Positions 40,390 through 52,120 of a stretch of 64,000 nt of DNA are shown here, piece by piece. Position numbers and translations under genes: made by a program. A model generated the notes under the pieces. The model was not told where the DNA came from. It saw only the letters and a list, made by a program, of their open reading frames with translations, and ran no database searches. Origin of the DNA: Craspedostauros australis (lineage: Eukaryota > Bacillariophyta > Bacillariophyceae > Mastogloiales > Achnanthaceae). The stretch's first letter is position 1, and every line of letters begins with the position of its first letter. The stretch is from assembly GCA_026770025.1 (NCBI GenBank), contig JAMXDE010000026.1, positions 186,001-250,000 of the forward strand, in the 5' to 3' direction.

Positions 40390-41031
40390 TTTCTCGCCGG
40401 ATGCCCTCCCCTCAGAAGGAAGATCGGCAGCGGCATTCCGCCTCTTCTCCCCTTCTTCCCTTCCTCATGTCACCTCGTGTCTCCTCAAGTTGGATCCTAT
40501 GAGGGAGTGTCACCGATGGCCTTCCGCAATCAAGACAACTCTTACTCTGCGCCGAAGTCTTGCTGTTCGTATTGGCACCTCGGTGACTCTGATGCCTGCA
40601 CATCATCTGACACCAACATCCACTCCTCTTCTCTTTGCTCTCTCTGACGGTGACGACCATGTCGGCACACGCACGCATCACATCTCACACAACTGCGAAA
40701 CCGAACGGGGACGTCGACACGAACCGAAATCCATCGCAATTGCGCGGCTCACAACTCTGCAACTACACCAACGGCCGCAAACAACAACAACCAACGCACA
40801 ACGCACAACCGCCTTCAACTATGTAATCACTGTCGCAATCTGCTTCTGATGGGGTGCTCTTGTGATTTCAATTGCTCTGGATCCTTGTTCATCACATAAA
40901 TAACAACAACGACGACTGTTCACGTATCTCCACGAATGCATTGACGTCACCCACATCATCATCGACATCATCATCGACATTGAACTCAATCGCAACATCA
41001 ATACCATCCATCCTGGACAACAGAATTGAAG
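40390..41031. other. Intergenic region and leader of alanine aminotransferase
   Basis: Plus-strand DNA is C/A-rich, with ATC/ATCG repeats near 40956-40982 just before the aminotransferase ATG. No gene beyond the uncertain one upstream. Confidence 0.5.
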
Positions 41032-42820
41032 ATGAAGACCCTCAACGAACAAACCATGTGCCCCAATCTGAGATCGATGGAGTACGCAGTGCGTGGCAGT
41101 GTCGTCATCGCGGCGGACAAGATCAACGACGACATGGAGCACAACCCCGGCAAGTACCCCTTCGATCACATTGTTTACACCAACATTGGCAACCCGCAAT
41201 CCGTCGGCCAGAAGCCGTTGACATGGCCACGCCAAGTTCTCGCCTTGGTCGACTTGCCCAGCGAGTTCGGCGTCGATCACCCTGCCGCAACAAGCCTCTT
41301 CCCAGCCGATGCCATCCGACGTGCGCGTGCCATCAAGAAGGGTCTGGGACTCGGCGGATCCGGCGCTTACACCCACAGCCAGGGAGCGCGCATCTTCCGC
41401 GAAGACATTGCCAAGTTCATCGAGGATCGTGATGGTGGTGTGCCATGCAACCCGGATGACATCTTCATCACCAACGGCGCCAGCGCTGCCATCGGACACG
41501 TGCTGCATGCTCTCGTGGCAGACAACACATGGTACGTTGCACCAGCGTGTATTGATCACATTGTATATCACATTGTATCCATGCATGCGCGCTTGCCTTG
41601 CTGCTCTTTCATTCGTTTGTTGACGTGCTCTATTCCCTTCCGTCCCTTTTGCTTTGCTCACCTATTCGCATGCTTCAATCAACTCGATTCGTATCCTCTT
41701 CGATGCGTCCGCTTCCGTCTCTTGCCATACATCACAACTTGTCACGATGGTGATGTTGTGTTCCCATTGTATCGCAACGAAATGCAACGCAACGGCCTAC
41801 AATGAACCAAATACAACTATCGTACAATCGAACAAACCAAATTGGATATGTTGGAATGACAGTGGAACCATGATCCCAATCCCGCAGTACCCAATCTACA
41901 GCGCCACCCTCGATTTGCTCGGTGGGCAAAAGGTGGGCTACATGCTCGACGAAAAGTCAGGCTGGGACTGCACCATGGAACAGATGGAGCAATCGTTGGC
42001 GGATGCCAAGCGCAGAGGCATCAAGGTCAACTCATTCGTCCTCATCAACCCAGGCAACCCAACCGGGCAGGTCCTGCCGAAGGAATCCGTCAGGGACATC
42101 GTGCGCTTCTGCGCCAAGCACAAGCTGGTGTTGCTCGCTGATGAGGTCTACCAGGAGAACGTGTACGACGAGAAGGCAGAATTCTACAGCACCAAGCGTG
42201 CCGCATTCGACGCCGGTCTGCTGGAGAATGACGACATCGAGCTCTTCTCCTTCCATTCCACATCCAAGGGTGTCTACGGCGAATGCGGACGACGCGGCGG
42301 TTACATGGAGCTGACCGGCATCGACCCAGACGTCCATGACCATCTGTACAAGTTGGCATCCGCAAGCTTGTGCTCCACCGTCTCAGGTCAGATCATGACC
42401 AGTCTCATGGTGCGAGGTCCGGAGCCTGGCGATGAGTCGTACGAAAGCCACGAAGGGGAGAAGGCAGCAATTTTCAGCAGTCTCAAGCGCCGTGCCAAGA
42501 TCCTCAGCGATGGATTGAACGAAATTCCAGGATTCTCATGCCAACCGGCGCAGGGATCCATGTACTGCTTCCCATCTGTGAGAATCCCACAAGGGGCAAT
42601 CGACGAGGCCAGGAACCAGGGTGTGACGCCAGACACGCTCTACTCCGTTTCGTTGCTGCAAAAGACTGGCGTCTGCGTGGTGCCAGCATCCGGCTTCGGA
42701 CAGGAGAAGGGCCGGTACGGATTCCGAACAACCTTCCTGCCCCCGGAGAATGAAATGAAGCGGGTCGTTGGAGAGATTCAGGATCACCACACCGCATTCG
42801 TGGCCAAATACAGCAACTAA
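41032..42820 (+). CDS. Alanine aminotransferase
   Basis: Two exons, 41032-41531 and 41863-42820, give 485 residues (junction inside a Cys codon, donor GTACGT, acceptor CAG, intron 331 nt). The beginning matches class I/II alanine aminotransferases (MEYAVRGSVVIAADKIN), followed by HIVYTNIGNPQSVGQKPLTW, GAYTHSQGARIFREDIAKFI and, across the junction, MIPIPQYPIYSATLDLLGG. FVLINPGNPTGQVLPKES and LLADEVYQENVY are standard PLP-enzyme motifs, and the Schiff-base lysine is K302 in HSTSKGVYGECGRRGG. It interconverts alanine and 2-oxoglutarate with pyruvate and glutamate. No presequence is visible, so a cytosolic enzyme is likely unless there is an upstream exon. The length is normal for the family. Confidence 0.93.
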
Positions 42821-43442
42821 GCATCGTGGTGGCGCGTTTGTCGCCTGCACTATGCCGAAAGGCGCATGAAGACGCATACATGCTCCAGAGAGAGAGAGAG
42901 AGAGAGAGAGCATCAATACACTCACTGCACCAATACACATCTTCAACCGATTCAAAGCAAAATAATACAAGTCAAACCGACATATGTTGCACATTGCAAC
43001 AGCTCATACATAATTACTCAACAAATAAACAACATGCATAGAATTCCATTGCATTGGCATTGACGTCGTGGTGGTTGTGTTTGCTGTTGCTGTTGATAAC
43101 AGCAATACTTGCGACCATGGTGCTTCTCTTGTTGCTGCTGTCTGGCCGCAACCGGAGGAGAGGTCACCATGAAGAAAGCATGAGGATTTGGCGGTGCCGA
43201 CGAACACGAGTAACGGCACAGACAGAGGGCAACGAACAAAACAAACAGGAGATGCGAGATCAAGACGACGAGAAAAAGGCGCCTCTGTGGCATAATACTA
43301 CGATTACGTGGAGTGACTCTCTTGTTTTCCAACTGTGGATTCTACTTTGTTCATTCTTGCTTGCTTCACAACATCGCATCACGCGCGCACACTGTCCAGA
43401 TGACACGGTCCTTGCCGTTCCTCCACGCTGTCTGGATTCTGC
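42821..43442. other. Convergent intergenic spacer
   Basis: This lies between the 3' ends of alanine aminotransferase and the Pho88-like gene. It contains (AG)12 at 42887-42910 and TTG/CTG-rich DNA at about 43080-43140. No gene is seen. Confidence 0.5.
42887..42910. repeat. (AG)12 microsatellite
   Basis: Perfect dinucleotide run, 67 bases after the aminotransferase stop codon. Confidence 0.9.
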
Positions 43443-44901
43443 TTATTTGCGTTTTCTGAGGCCCGTGTCCGCCTTGGTCTTTTCTGATGCGTCGGTGGTC
43501 GCCGCCGTGTCCTCCAGTATGCTCGAGACGTCCTTGTTGTTCTCCGCCTTTGCCATTTCGATGGGTGTCTTGCCTTCCTTGTCCTTCACGGTGAGGAGGG
43601 ATGGGTCCTTGACGAGCTCCTTGGCACTTTCGGGACTGCCGTGGAAGGCGGCCCAATGCATGGCGTTCCAGCCGTCGCCGTCCGTGATGGCGGGGTTGCC
43701 CCCGAGCTCCTTGATCTGACGGATGGCGCTGCCGACGCCCTTGACCGAGAGACCTCCGAGGACCATGAGCGGGGTCCATCCGTTCTCCTTGGTGCTGAAA
43801 TTGCAATTCTTCTTGGTGATGGCCGCCATGAGGGGGCCGATATCTGCCTTGGCACCGGCATCCCACGTATCCAGCAGCAGATCCTCGAATGTTTTGGTTT
43901 TGTTGGTTCCGATCTCCTTGACCACAGGGTTGCCGGAATCGTCCACGATCTCATCCTCATCCGTCAGCTCGCTGGATGCCTTTTCTTCGAAAATCTTGTC
44001 TTCCGGCTTGAATCCACCCCCGAAGATGACGGCCTTGACCAGAGCGTTCTCGATGAGATTCAACGGTGCCATGACTGTCTGCATGGCCAGTCCCACAACC
44101 ATGCCTTTGTACAGGTGCAGTCCGACGGTCATGGCAACCCCAAACAACGTGCTGCCTACCAGAGATCGTGCCGTGGTGAGGACGTGCGCGCTGTACGCCA
44201 CCTGGGTGTACTTCTTCTTGGCATTTGGATCGGCGAATGGCTGTACGTGTGATTTGTTTGATTGTGCATTTGTTTGTTCATGTGAATTCATTCGCATTCA
44301 TTCGAATAACATTTAGAGTTCATTGATCAAAAACGTTCCGTGTCCATCATGTTGCACAGTGGAGTCGTTGTTGTGGGTAGCATTGCACGAGTACGATAGT
44401 GATAACGTATGACATGTACGCGTGTAATGATCGAATGATTATTCCACACACATTTCGAGTGTTATGAACAATCAACGCCGGGTCGAATTTGCGCATAGCA
44501 GAGAAGGTGTTAGAAACTGTTGGGTACGAGTAAAGATGGTGACGAACATGGCACATAGGGATCGTTTTGCAACGTGTCAAACCCCGTTCCCCGTTCACCT
44601 CGCCCTTTTCCTATTCCTCAATCCTCCCTCATTGCGTCGTTGCAAACCACGGAAGCAATCTGCAGCGCCTGCATCATGTAATAGTACTCACCGTCGCAGC
44701 AGGTGGGACGTAGATCATCTGCTTGTGCTGGCCTGCCTGGTTGGATGCCAGGATGTAGGTGTAGATGACCAGCAGGACGCAGATCGTCTGAATGACACCG
44801 TACGCAACCCGGAGCCAGTACACCATCACGGGGTCCTCCCCATCAATCTTCCTTGCTGCCAGCATCATCGGCAGCATCACGAACATCTTGTTGAACGCCA
44901 T
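43443..44901 (-). CDS. Pho88/SND3-like ER membrane protein with C-terminal ankyrin repeats
   Basis: Two exons read downward, 44901-44692 and 44240-43443, joined between codons (donor GTGAGT, acceptor CAG, intron 451 nt), give 335 residues. Exon 1 opens MAFNKMFVMLPMMLAARKID, continuing GEDPVMVYWLRVAY and a transmembrane helix (VIQTICVLLVIYTYILAS); this matches the Pho88/SND3 signature MQLSRRIDxEDP. Exon 2 continues the family with TLFGVAMTVGLHLYKGMVVG and AMQTVMAPLNLIENALVKAV before an acidic linker. Residues from about 190 on hold two or three ankyrin repeats (ENGWTPLMVLGGL, GDGWNAMHWAAFHGSPESAK, EGKTPIEMAKAENN) and a Lys-rich end. Yeast SND3 takes part in SRP-independent targeting of membrane proteins to the ER. 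The ankyrin part is not in the yeast protein and could bind clients or ribosomes (inference). Confidence 0.78.
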
Positions 44902-46652
44902 GGTTGCTCTCGTTTCACTTGGCCTCTGTCGGCTTCTTCCTCTTCTTCTTCTTCTCGTCCTTTGGTTGCTGCTGCTAATGCTGCAACTGCTGCTGTTTCT
45001 CCCTCGTCTCAGTGATGTATTGTATTGTATGATACCTGCTTTGATGCTTGGTTGCAATTGGTATGGCACGAACTCGAGCGCTCGTATGCAGCAGATGCAA
45101 TGGTGGGAGGGATGAAGCAAGTTGCCAGTCCCCAAGTTTCAAATGCGCGCAGTTGAGTCGCCACCTGTTTTGGCTCGTGCTCCGCCACGCCGTTCCGTTT
45201 GTGGTCATGTCGTGTTGCGCCGTGTTGCGTAGTGTTGCGTCATGTGGTGTTTGTGCATTGGGGTTTGGTGGAATTGTCTTTTGGCTTCATTTTTGTTCGA
45301 CTTGGTACTCAGAATAGAGTATATACGTAATTTCGTTGATTCTTGTCATATCTCCTTGTGATACCTCATGTATCGTGCCACGAAAACAATATTCCACGTG
45401 GCATCAGAGACTTCATCCCTGGTGGATTCGCCTTGGTGGCGGCGAAGAATCATCGTGATGTTGGATGGAGAATTCTTCTCCACGCAACAAAGAGAGAGAG
45501 AGACAAGAGGCTTGTGGCCAAGAGAGACGAATGTCACACAAGAAGGCCTTCTCCTTTGCTGCATCTTCATGCAGCGGCTGATGGGAGATGTAACGCACAT
45601 ATTGAGGAGATGGGTCGGTTGGTACACAATGTGCTCTGCTATTCTACTCTGCTCTACTGCTACAATAGGGCATCCAAGCACTCTACTAACTACGAATGAT
45701 GAGTATAGCAGTCCTCGGGCTGGCTGGTGTCTGCGGAATTGCATTCTTCCTGGCTGGCGTCAACTCGAACCGTGCGCGTCATGAGTGGGTTGGCATGGTG
45801 AGAATCGAGTCATGCGAACACCGTGTCAACCGAGGATGGCGGCATCGTTGACGCCACCCACGAATCTGGGCGGTCATTGATGGCACTGACAACCCAACCA
45901 GTTTCGCCACGACTCGTTCTTCTCGTCCTGGGTTCGCCCACAGACAAGTCGGGCTGTCCACGGTTCATTCATCTGCGGTGGGTCCTCGCAGTTAGCAGGT
46001 CGTAGCGGGGGAAGGGAGGGGGGACTCCAGTCAACTCAAAGAGTGGTCGGTCCAGCGATGTCTCGTTGATGTGTCGTTGACGTGTTGATTCATTGATCTC
46101 TCGCGGAATCGTTTCTGTTCTTTGTTCGCTCTCAGGGGAAGGAAGGTGGTGTCAACATCACGAAAGAGCGAAGAAAAAGGTTCGGACATCAATCATGCAC
46201 ATCACCACCATCTACACACTCGCACGTGCTTTACCTCTCTCTCTTGGTTGTCATTGCCGTCGCAATGTGCGAATTCTCAGAGAGCGAAACTGCGTGGCCG
46301 AGATCAGCCTCGCTGATGCTGTTCCTGCCATGATCGTGCCTTGCGGCCATGTGTCATCGTTCTCTCATGCAGGCTGGTATTGCCTGCTCACAAAATCGAC
46401 GCATCGACGAGAGCAGCGATCACCCAGCAATTCGTTCGGAGTAGTAGAATCAAACACAACAGCACCAAGCAGAGCAGCACCATAGATAGCGAAATCAGAG
46501 GCCTCATCCATCCCATCTTCATCGCAAGTCAAAGTACGAGTCGACGTGCAAGTATAGTACGAACGAGCAGCACCGTACTCGTGATAGGAAAAGGAAGCAA
46601 GACGGCGACAACCGCAGCACATCACCATCCACAGTAAATTGTGATCATCATC
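44902..46652. other. Divergent intergenic region
   Basis: At 1.75 kb this is among the longest gaps. It lies between the Pho88-like gene (-) and the acyl-CoA synthetase (+). TCTTCT and TGC repeats occupy about 44938-45000 (leader of the minus gene), and GTACTC motifs lie at 45305 and 46575. Several 60-150-codon frames occur on both strands, none with a domain. I see no gene. Confidence 0.5.
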
Positions 46653-49044
46653 ATGATCCTCCCAACCAGTTACGCGAAATGGACGAAGATCGCGCATCGA
46701 TCGGCAACGTTGCTGCGCAAGACTTCCCGTGCCTTGGGCAGCACCGCCATTCGAGCATATGCATCGTCATCACAACCGAGCAACAGCGCAAGCGTCATCA
46801 CCAATGACATCGGTTCGGTGCCAACCAGCGAAGCACCCCAATGCATGCTGAACTCGTCCGAAGCCTACTTGGATGAAAGAGGATTGCTCAAGTTCAATAC
46901 GCTCCACGAATTGCAGGAACGAGCTTGCGCCGTCTACGCAACCAACGATCTGTTCGGCACCTACAGCGACGCAAGCAGTTCCTTCGAATTCATGACCTTT
47001 GAGCAGTTCGATGCCAAGGTCAAGCAATGCCATTCCGTCCTGCGGAGTTTGGGTGAGTGACATGTGCGGGTATGTGATCGTGGCTATGTAGAGAAGCTCC
47101 TTGTGCCCTCGTGAGTGCTCTGAGGGTCCTTTTACTCGTATTATACTTATCGTATTGTGCAGTGTTCTGACGATGGCAGTGAACGCCTCTTCCAACCACC
47201 ATGCTGACTCTCACCACACTATCGCTAACGCACTGTATTGCTCCGATTCCCACGGCTTTGCCATATCGTGCCATACCACACATCACCAACAACGTGCAGA
47301 TGTCAAAGCACATGACAAGGTTGCCCTCATCGCCAACAATCGGTGGGAATGGGCCGCCATCGCAACAGCAGCGTTCTCCATCAACGCAACGGTCGTCCCC
47401 ATGTACGAGGCCCAGCTGGCATCGGACTGGACCTACATCCTCAATGACTCCAGCGCACGCACGGTGTTTTGCGCCACGCAAGACATCTACGATAGAGTCC
47501 GCGACCAAGTGCTGCCCAACACACCGCACGTCGCCGATTTGATCTGTCTCGACGGCGATGCCAGCGAGCCTCACACCTTTTCAAATGCGATGTCGCATCA
47601 CAGTGGAGACTTTGCGTACGCGCCGCTGGCTCCCACACCGGAGGATCTTGCCGATCTGATCTACACGTCGGGCACCACCGGCAACCCCAAAGGCGTTGAG
47701 CTGACGCACAGCAACTTCGTGTCCAACGTCCAATCCCCCGCCCTGTACATGGTCGAAAATCCCAAGCGCGACCTGATCCGCGAGTCCGACCGATCGCTGG
47801 CATTCCTTCCATGGGCGCATTCGTACGGTCAAACCTGCGAGCTCTGGATGGGAATCGCCATGGGTGCAAGCTCGGGGGTCTGCCGTGGCATGCCCCACAT
47901 CCTGGAGGATCTGCAGCTCGTGCGTCCGACGGTGCTCATGGCTGTCCCCACGCTCTACAAGAAGGTCTACGATGGAGTGCGCAACATGATCGAAACATCC
48001 AGCCCGCTCAAGAGCAAGATGATGCAGAAAGCCTTGGATATGGGCGCGAAGCACGACGATGCCGCGCAGGGCAACCGCCAGCCTCTCAGCTTCTTCGAAC
48101 GCGCGCAGCACAAGATCCTGGACCGCCTGGTGCTGTCAAAGGTCCGCGACCGTTTCGGCGGCAACCTGCGATACGGCACGGTCGCTGGCGCAGCGTGCCC
48201 CACCGAAGTTCTGAAGTTCATGGACGCCATCGGCATTCCGGTCTGCGAAGGGTACGGTCTGACGGAGACGTCGCCCATCATCACATTGAACGTGCCAACC
48301 GACCGACGCGTCGGCAGCACCGGCAAAGCGATCGGGGGAGTTCAGGTGCTCGTGATCAACGGCGATGGCAACGAAGTGCCGAACGGAGAGGAGGGCGAGA
48401 TCTGCTGCGTGGGACCCAACGTGATGCGCGGCTATCACAACAAGCCGGAAGACACGGCGGAGGTGATCACGATGGCCCCCGATGGCGTGTCCCGCATGTT
48501 TCACACGGGCGATCTGGGAACGATGGACGACGATGGCTGGGTCCGCGTCACGGGACGGCTGAAGGAGCAGTACAAGCTCGAGAACGGAAAGTACGTCGTC
48601 CCCACCCCCATCGAAGAAGCGATCAGCCTGAGCCGGTTCATCAGCCAGGTCGTGCTGTGCGGGGCCAACCGTCCGCACAACGTGGTGCTGCTGGTGCCCG
48701 ATTGGACCGCGGTGCGCGATGAGCTTGATTTTGCCGCCAGCGTGTCGGAGGACGATCTGGCCTCGGACGATCGCGTGCGACGGCTGATCGACGGCGAGGT
48801 GACGAGCCACTGCGCCCAATTCAAGAAGTTCGAGATCCCCACCAAATGGGCTCTGGTGGCTCCGTTCACCAACGCCAACAGCATGCTGACGCCCAAGATG
48901 AGCATCCGCCGGCACAAGGTGATGCAAGCGTACGAGGACGTGATCGCGCATCTGTACGACGAAGAGCCAGTCTCCTCCAACAACGCAGGCAAGGTTCATC
49001 GGCAGCATGGTGTGGACCATGGAGATGAGTCGAAGGTCGCATAG
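46653..49044 (+). CDS. Long-chain acyl-CoA synthetase
   Basis: Two exons, 46653-47052 and 47300-49044, joined after the first base of a codon (donor GTGAGT, acceptor CAG, intron 247 nt), give 714 residues. The first 45 residues are rich in Arg/Lys, Ser and Ala without acids (AHRSATLLRKTSRALGSTAI), suggesting a mitochondrial presequence. The AMP-binding enzyme domain shows VKAHDKVALIANNRWEWAAI, the phosphate-binding loop DLIYTSGTTGNPKGVEL, the adenylate motif EGYGLTETSPI and the hinge region FHTGDLGTMDDDGWVRVTGR followed by LKEQYKLENGKYVVP, typical of eukaryotic ACSL rather than short-chain synthetases. It activates fatty acids to acyl-CoA for lipid synthesis or beta-oxidation. The length is usual. 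An internal C-terminal extension of about 20 residues is His/Gly-rich. Confidence 0.92.
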
Positions 49045-50291
49045 AGCAAATCAGACCAGACCAGAGGAAGAGAGAACATGAAAGGTGGCATTAGTACATA
49101 TGGTTGATGGCCACGATGCACACAGGCATGACACCGCAGCCCATCCAACTATAATATTCTATTATATTACGTAACAATACTTGTATGACAGTATGCGCGG
49201 CAACTACATTCAACAACGCAAATACGTACAAATCGCCTGGTGAACGGAAGCTGTCCTCGACACGAGCATTCATATAGTACTCTCTCTCCCACATAATGAA
49301 TGATGCAATAGCAGCAGCGTGGAAATACCAGGAGCGTGGAAATGCACGCTTGATGAACCATCACCTTATCCTCACAATCACTTTGATCGTCGGCGAAGGC
49401 AGAAGAGCATGAAGCACGATGAGCGCCATCGCATCAAGGTATGCGCAGCGAGCGCAATGATGCGCGTCTCCTTCCGAGTAGCTGTCAATCCAGAGAGTCC
49501 GAAGGAAGAGGTAGGGAGAACAATACTGAGCAAGATCGCGTGTGCAAAATGTGAGGAAGACCATGTCTCAGGTACTGATAGAGGCACAACTCCCAATGCC
49601 GCCACGAATGACTCGACGCCCAAAAAGTGTTTGTTCGCAAGACTGTGCGCGCAGTATCCGCAATCGGCGCGCAAAACTGGCACACATGTGGCTGAGCGCG
49701 TCCTCTTTGTTCGCGCGGTTGTTGTCGTTGTTGTCGTTGTTGGTGTTGGCGCCTGGTCTCTGTGTGTTTGGATCAGAGGAGGAACGCAAGAGAGTCTTCC
49801 AACCAAGCCTTCTCCACCCGACAACCATTCCACCCCACTCGACTGATTGCCGCCAAGCTGCAGAGACACACCGACAGAGACACACCATCGTTCATCACGT
49901 TGGAGACTGACAAAGGAGAGGAAAAGAGAGTCATCCTGCGACCTCCTCTCTCAGGAGCATAGCATAATATTACTGAGCAGTACCAAAACGTGCACTCCCC
50001 ACCAAGACCAACAGCAAGAGGCGAAGCGAAGGATCACCTCCGATTCACACCATCCAAATACGATCTACCACACACCGACACTCACATACCATACCATACC
50101 GTACCATACCATAGTCTGCACAACTGCAAACCAATTGCATTCCGTTTGTGAAAAAGCGAAACTAGCACGCAAACGCCAATACCAACATCAACAGGATTAC
50201 CAATCCCAACAGCACTCGTTCATACATCAAGTATTGTAGAATACTATCATATTGTACTATTCTATCATATTGTACTCCACAATAAGTCACA
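49045..50291. other. Intergenic region and syntaxin promoter
   Basis: 1.25 kb between two plus-strand genes. AT-rich DNA is found at 49150-49175 and GTACTC at 49278. The last 300 bases are CA-rich with a run of ATACC units (50085-50115), then a pair of 15-nt direct repeats at 50244-50276 immediately before the syntaxin start. No gene. Confidence 0.5.
50244..50276 (+). promoter_or_regulatory. Paired 15-nt direct repeat upstream of the syntaxin start
   Basis: CTATCATATTGTACT occurs twice, at 50244-50258 and 50262-50276, centred about 32 bases before the ATG at 50292. The spacing of 18 bases and the A/T content would suit a promoter or transcript-start element. This role is inferred from position only. 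Confidence 0.4.
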
Positions 50292-51476
50292 ATGAACAAC
50301 CGATTGGGAGACATCCCGGCATGGGCCATGGAGGATTCGGACGACGATGAGCCGGACGTGCCCAGCCCGTTCGACGGCGACGACAAGAAGAAGGGCGACG
50401 GCGCAGGGGACATCGAGCTTGCCAATGCGCAGCCCAAGTACATGGAGAACTTCTTTCGAGACGTGGACAAGATCAAGGCCGACATCGAGACGGTGGCGGA
50501 GGCCACCAAGCAGATCGGAAGCATCAACGAGCAGGCGCTCAGCGCGACGACGACCAACGAGGAGAACGAACTGTCGCGCAAGCTGCGGCCGCTCGTGGAG
50601 AACACCAACAAGAGGGCCAAGCAGACGAAGACTCTGTTAGGTCTGCTCAAGGAGGAGACTGCCAAGCTCAATGATGAGAAGCAGATCAATGCTTCCGATA
50701 CGCGGTGAGTTGTGCTCCACTCTTCTATCTATGTATTTGGCTTTGCATGTGTGCGCTTGCTCGGTTCTTCATTTGATTCTTGGACAACAACATTTATGGT
50801 TCATCGCTCAATCGCTGTGCAATGGATGTCAATCTCATCTTCCATCCTTCTTTCTCTTCTTGGGCATTCCCTCTCTCTCTCTCTCTCTCTCTCTCTGACC
50901 ATACCAAACTCCCATGCTTTGCTGTGCATCCATGCGTAAAACAGCGTCCGCGAAAATCTGTGCACGACACTCACGCGGAAATTCATTGACGAGATGAAGC
51001 TCTACCAGGCAGCGCAGCAAAAGTACAAATCTGACATCAAGAGCAAGGTCAAGAGGCAGGTTCAGATCGTCAAGCCAGATGCCACCGATGATGAAATAGA
51101 TGCCGTCATGAAGAGCGACGGCGGCCGTGATGCATTGTACAAGGAACGAATTCTGGCGGGAGGCGTCAACGACCAGATCAAGACCACTTACGCCAAGGTG
51201 GCGGGCAAGTACCAGGACGTCCTTACGTTGGAATCCAGCGTCGCGCAGCTGCATCAGATGTTCTTGGATTTCGCGTTGCTGACGGAGCAGCAGGGAGAGC
51301 TGCTGGATCAGATCGAGTTCCAGGTCAAGCAGGCAGGTGATTACGTCGAGGAGGCCAACGTCGATGTGCATGAAGCCATCGAGTATCAGAAGAGCATCCG
51401 GAAGAAGCAGTGCTGGATCCTCATCCTCGCCTTGATCTGTTCCGTCGTCCTGCTCTTCGTTCTGGGTGTGTTTTAA
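50292..51476 (+). CDS. Qa-SNARE syntaxin (SYP1/plasma-membrane type)
   Basis: Two exons, 50292-50704 and 50945-51476, joined inside an Arg codon (CG|C; donor GTGAGT, acceptor CAG), give 314 residues. After an acidic start (DSDDDEPDVPSPFDGDD) comes the three-helix Habc region (YMENFFRDVDKIKADIETVA to FIDEMKLYQAAQQKYKSDIK). The SNARE motif follows with VAQLHQMFLDFALLTEQQGE and LLDQIEFQVKQAGDYVEEAN, where the Gln just before Gly in EQQG is the zero-layer glutamine. A tail anchor (CWILILALICSVVLLFVLGV) ends the protein. The motif is close to animal syntaxin 1 and plant SYP1, so fusion at the plasma membrane is likely. The exon 1/2 split falls between the second and third helices of Habc. An (CT)13 run lies inside the intron. 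Confidence 0.93.
50870..50896. repeat. (CT)13 in the syntaxin intron
   Basis: Perfect pyrimidine dinucleotide run, 48 bases before the acceptor. It may serve as the polypyrimidine tract. Confidence 0.85.
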
Positions 51477-51573
51477 ACACTGGCAATACAACACTGGCAA
51501 TACAACACTGGCAATACAACACTGGCAATACAACACTGGCAATACAAAACAGAGCAATACAAAACAGAGCAAT
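51476..51573. repeat. 14-nt tandem repeat starting in the syntaxin stop codon
   Basis: Five perfect copies of AACACTGGCAATAC run from 51476 to 51545, followed by two variants built on AAAACAGAGCAATAC to about 51573. The first base of the array is the last base of the TAA stop, so the whole array is in the 3' untranslated region. Confidence 0.9.
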
Positions 51574-52120
51574 GGCGCGCAGTGTAGCATGGCATGGTAG
51601 AGTGGATCAAAGCAACGGGCAATTGCACAGGCATGGTGACTGCATGGATGGCGCATGCACATGCACGGAATACTCTTTGCAAATTAAATCGGATCCAGCG
51701 CAGCACTGTATCAACCGTCCACAGGTGATTTGCTACGAATGCTCTACTCCATTATTGCTCCTGCAATTCCCTGCTCGACTGTACTGCCGGTACCATACCT
51801 GCATCCGCTACGTGTGAAGAAGAACGGACGAACGAACGAACTGTGTACCGATCGATTTGAATAATGAGAAACAGTTTATGGATACCAGAGTGAACCGAAA
51901 GCACTGATTCTGCCACAAGCACAAACACATCATGCATGCATGGAGAGAAATTGGGTGGAGGGATGTGAGCATGCGCTCTACTATTCTGCACTCTCCAGGG
52001 ACTATTTGTATTGGAATTTGTATTGGAATTTGTATTGGAATTTGTATTTGCATTCGCATCATCGTGTTCCATTGGTGTCGTGTCTCACGCGTCCCAGAGC
52101 ATGTGCGGCGTTCTGCATCA
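51477..52120. other. Convergent intergenic spacer with two minisatellites
   Basis: The spacer between syntaxin and an unknown minus-strand gene. Besides the 14-nt repeat it holds a 12-nt repeat at 52005-52048. No gene is seen. Confidence 0.6.
52005..52048. repeat. 12-nt tandem repeat
   Basis: Three perfect copies of TTTGTATTGGAA plus eight bases of a fourth, about 70 bases beyond the stop codon of the neighbouring minus-strand gene. Confidence 0.9.

Noticed and set aside
46093-46485. 130-codon frame with a PCGHVSSFSHAGWYC string, resembling a RING fragment
   Set aside because: Spacing of Cys and His does not form a RING or other zinc finger, and the rest of the frame is unstructured; it lies in the synthetase leader region.
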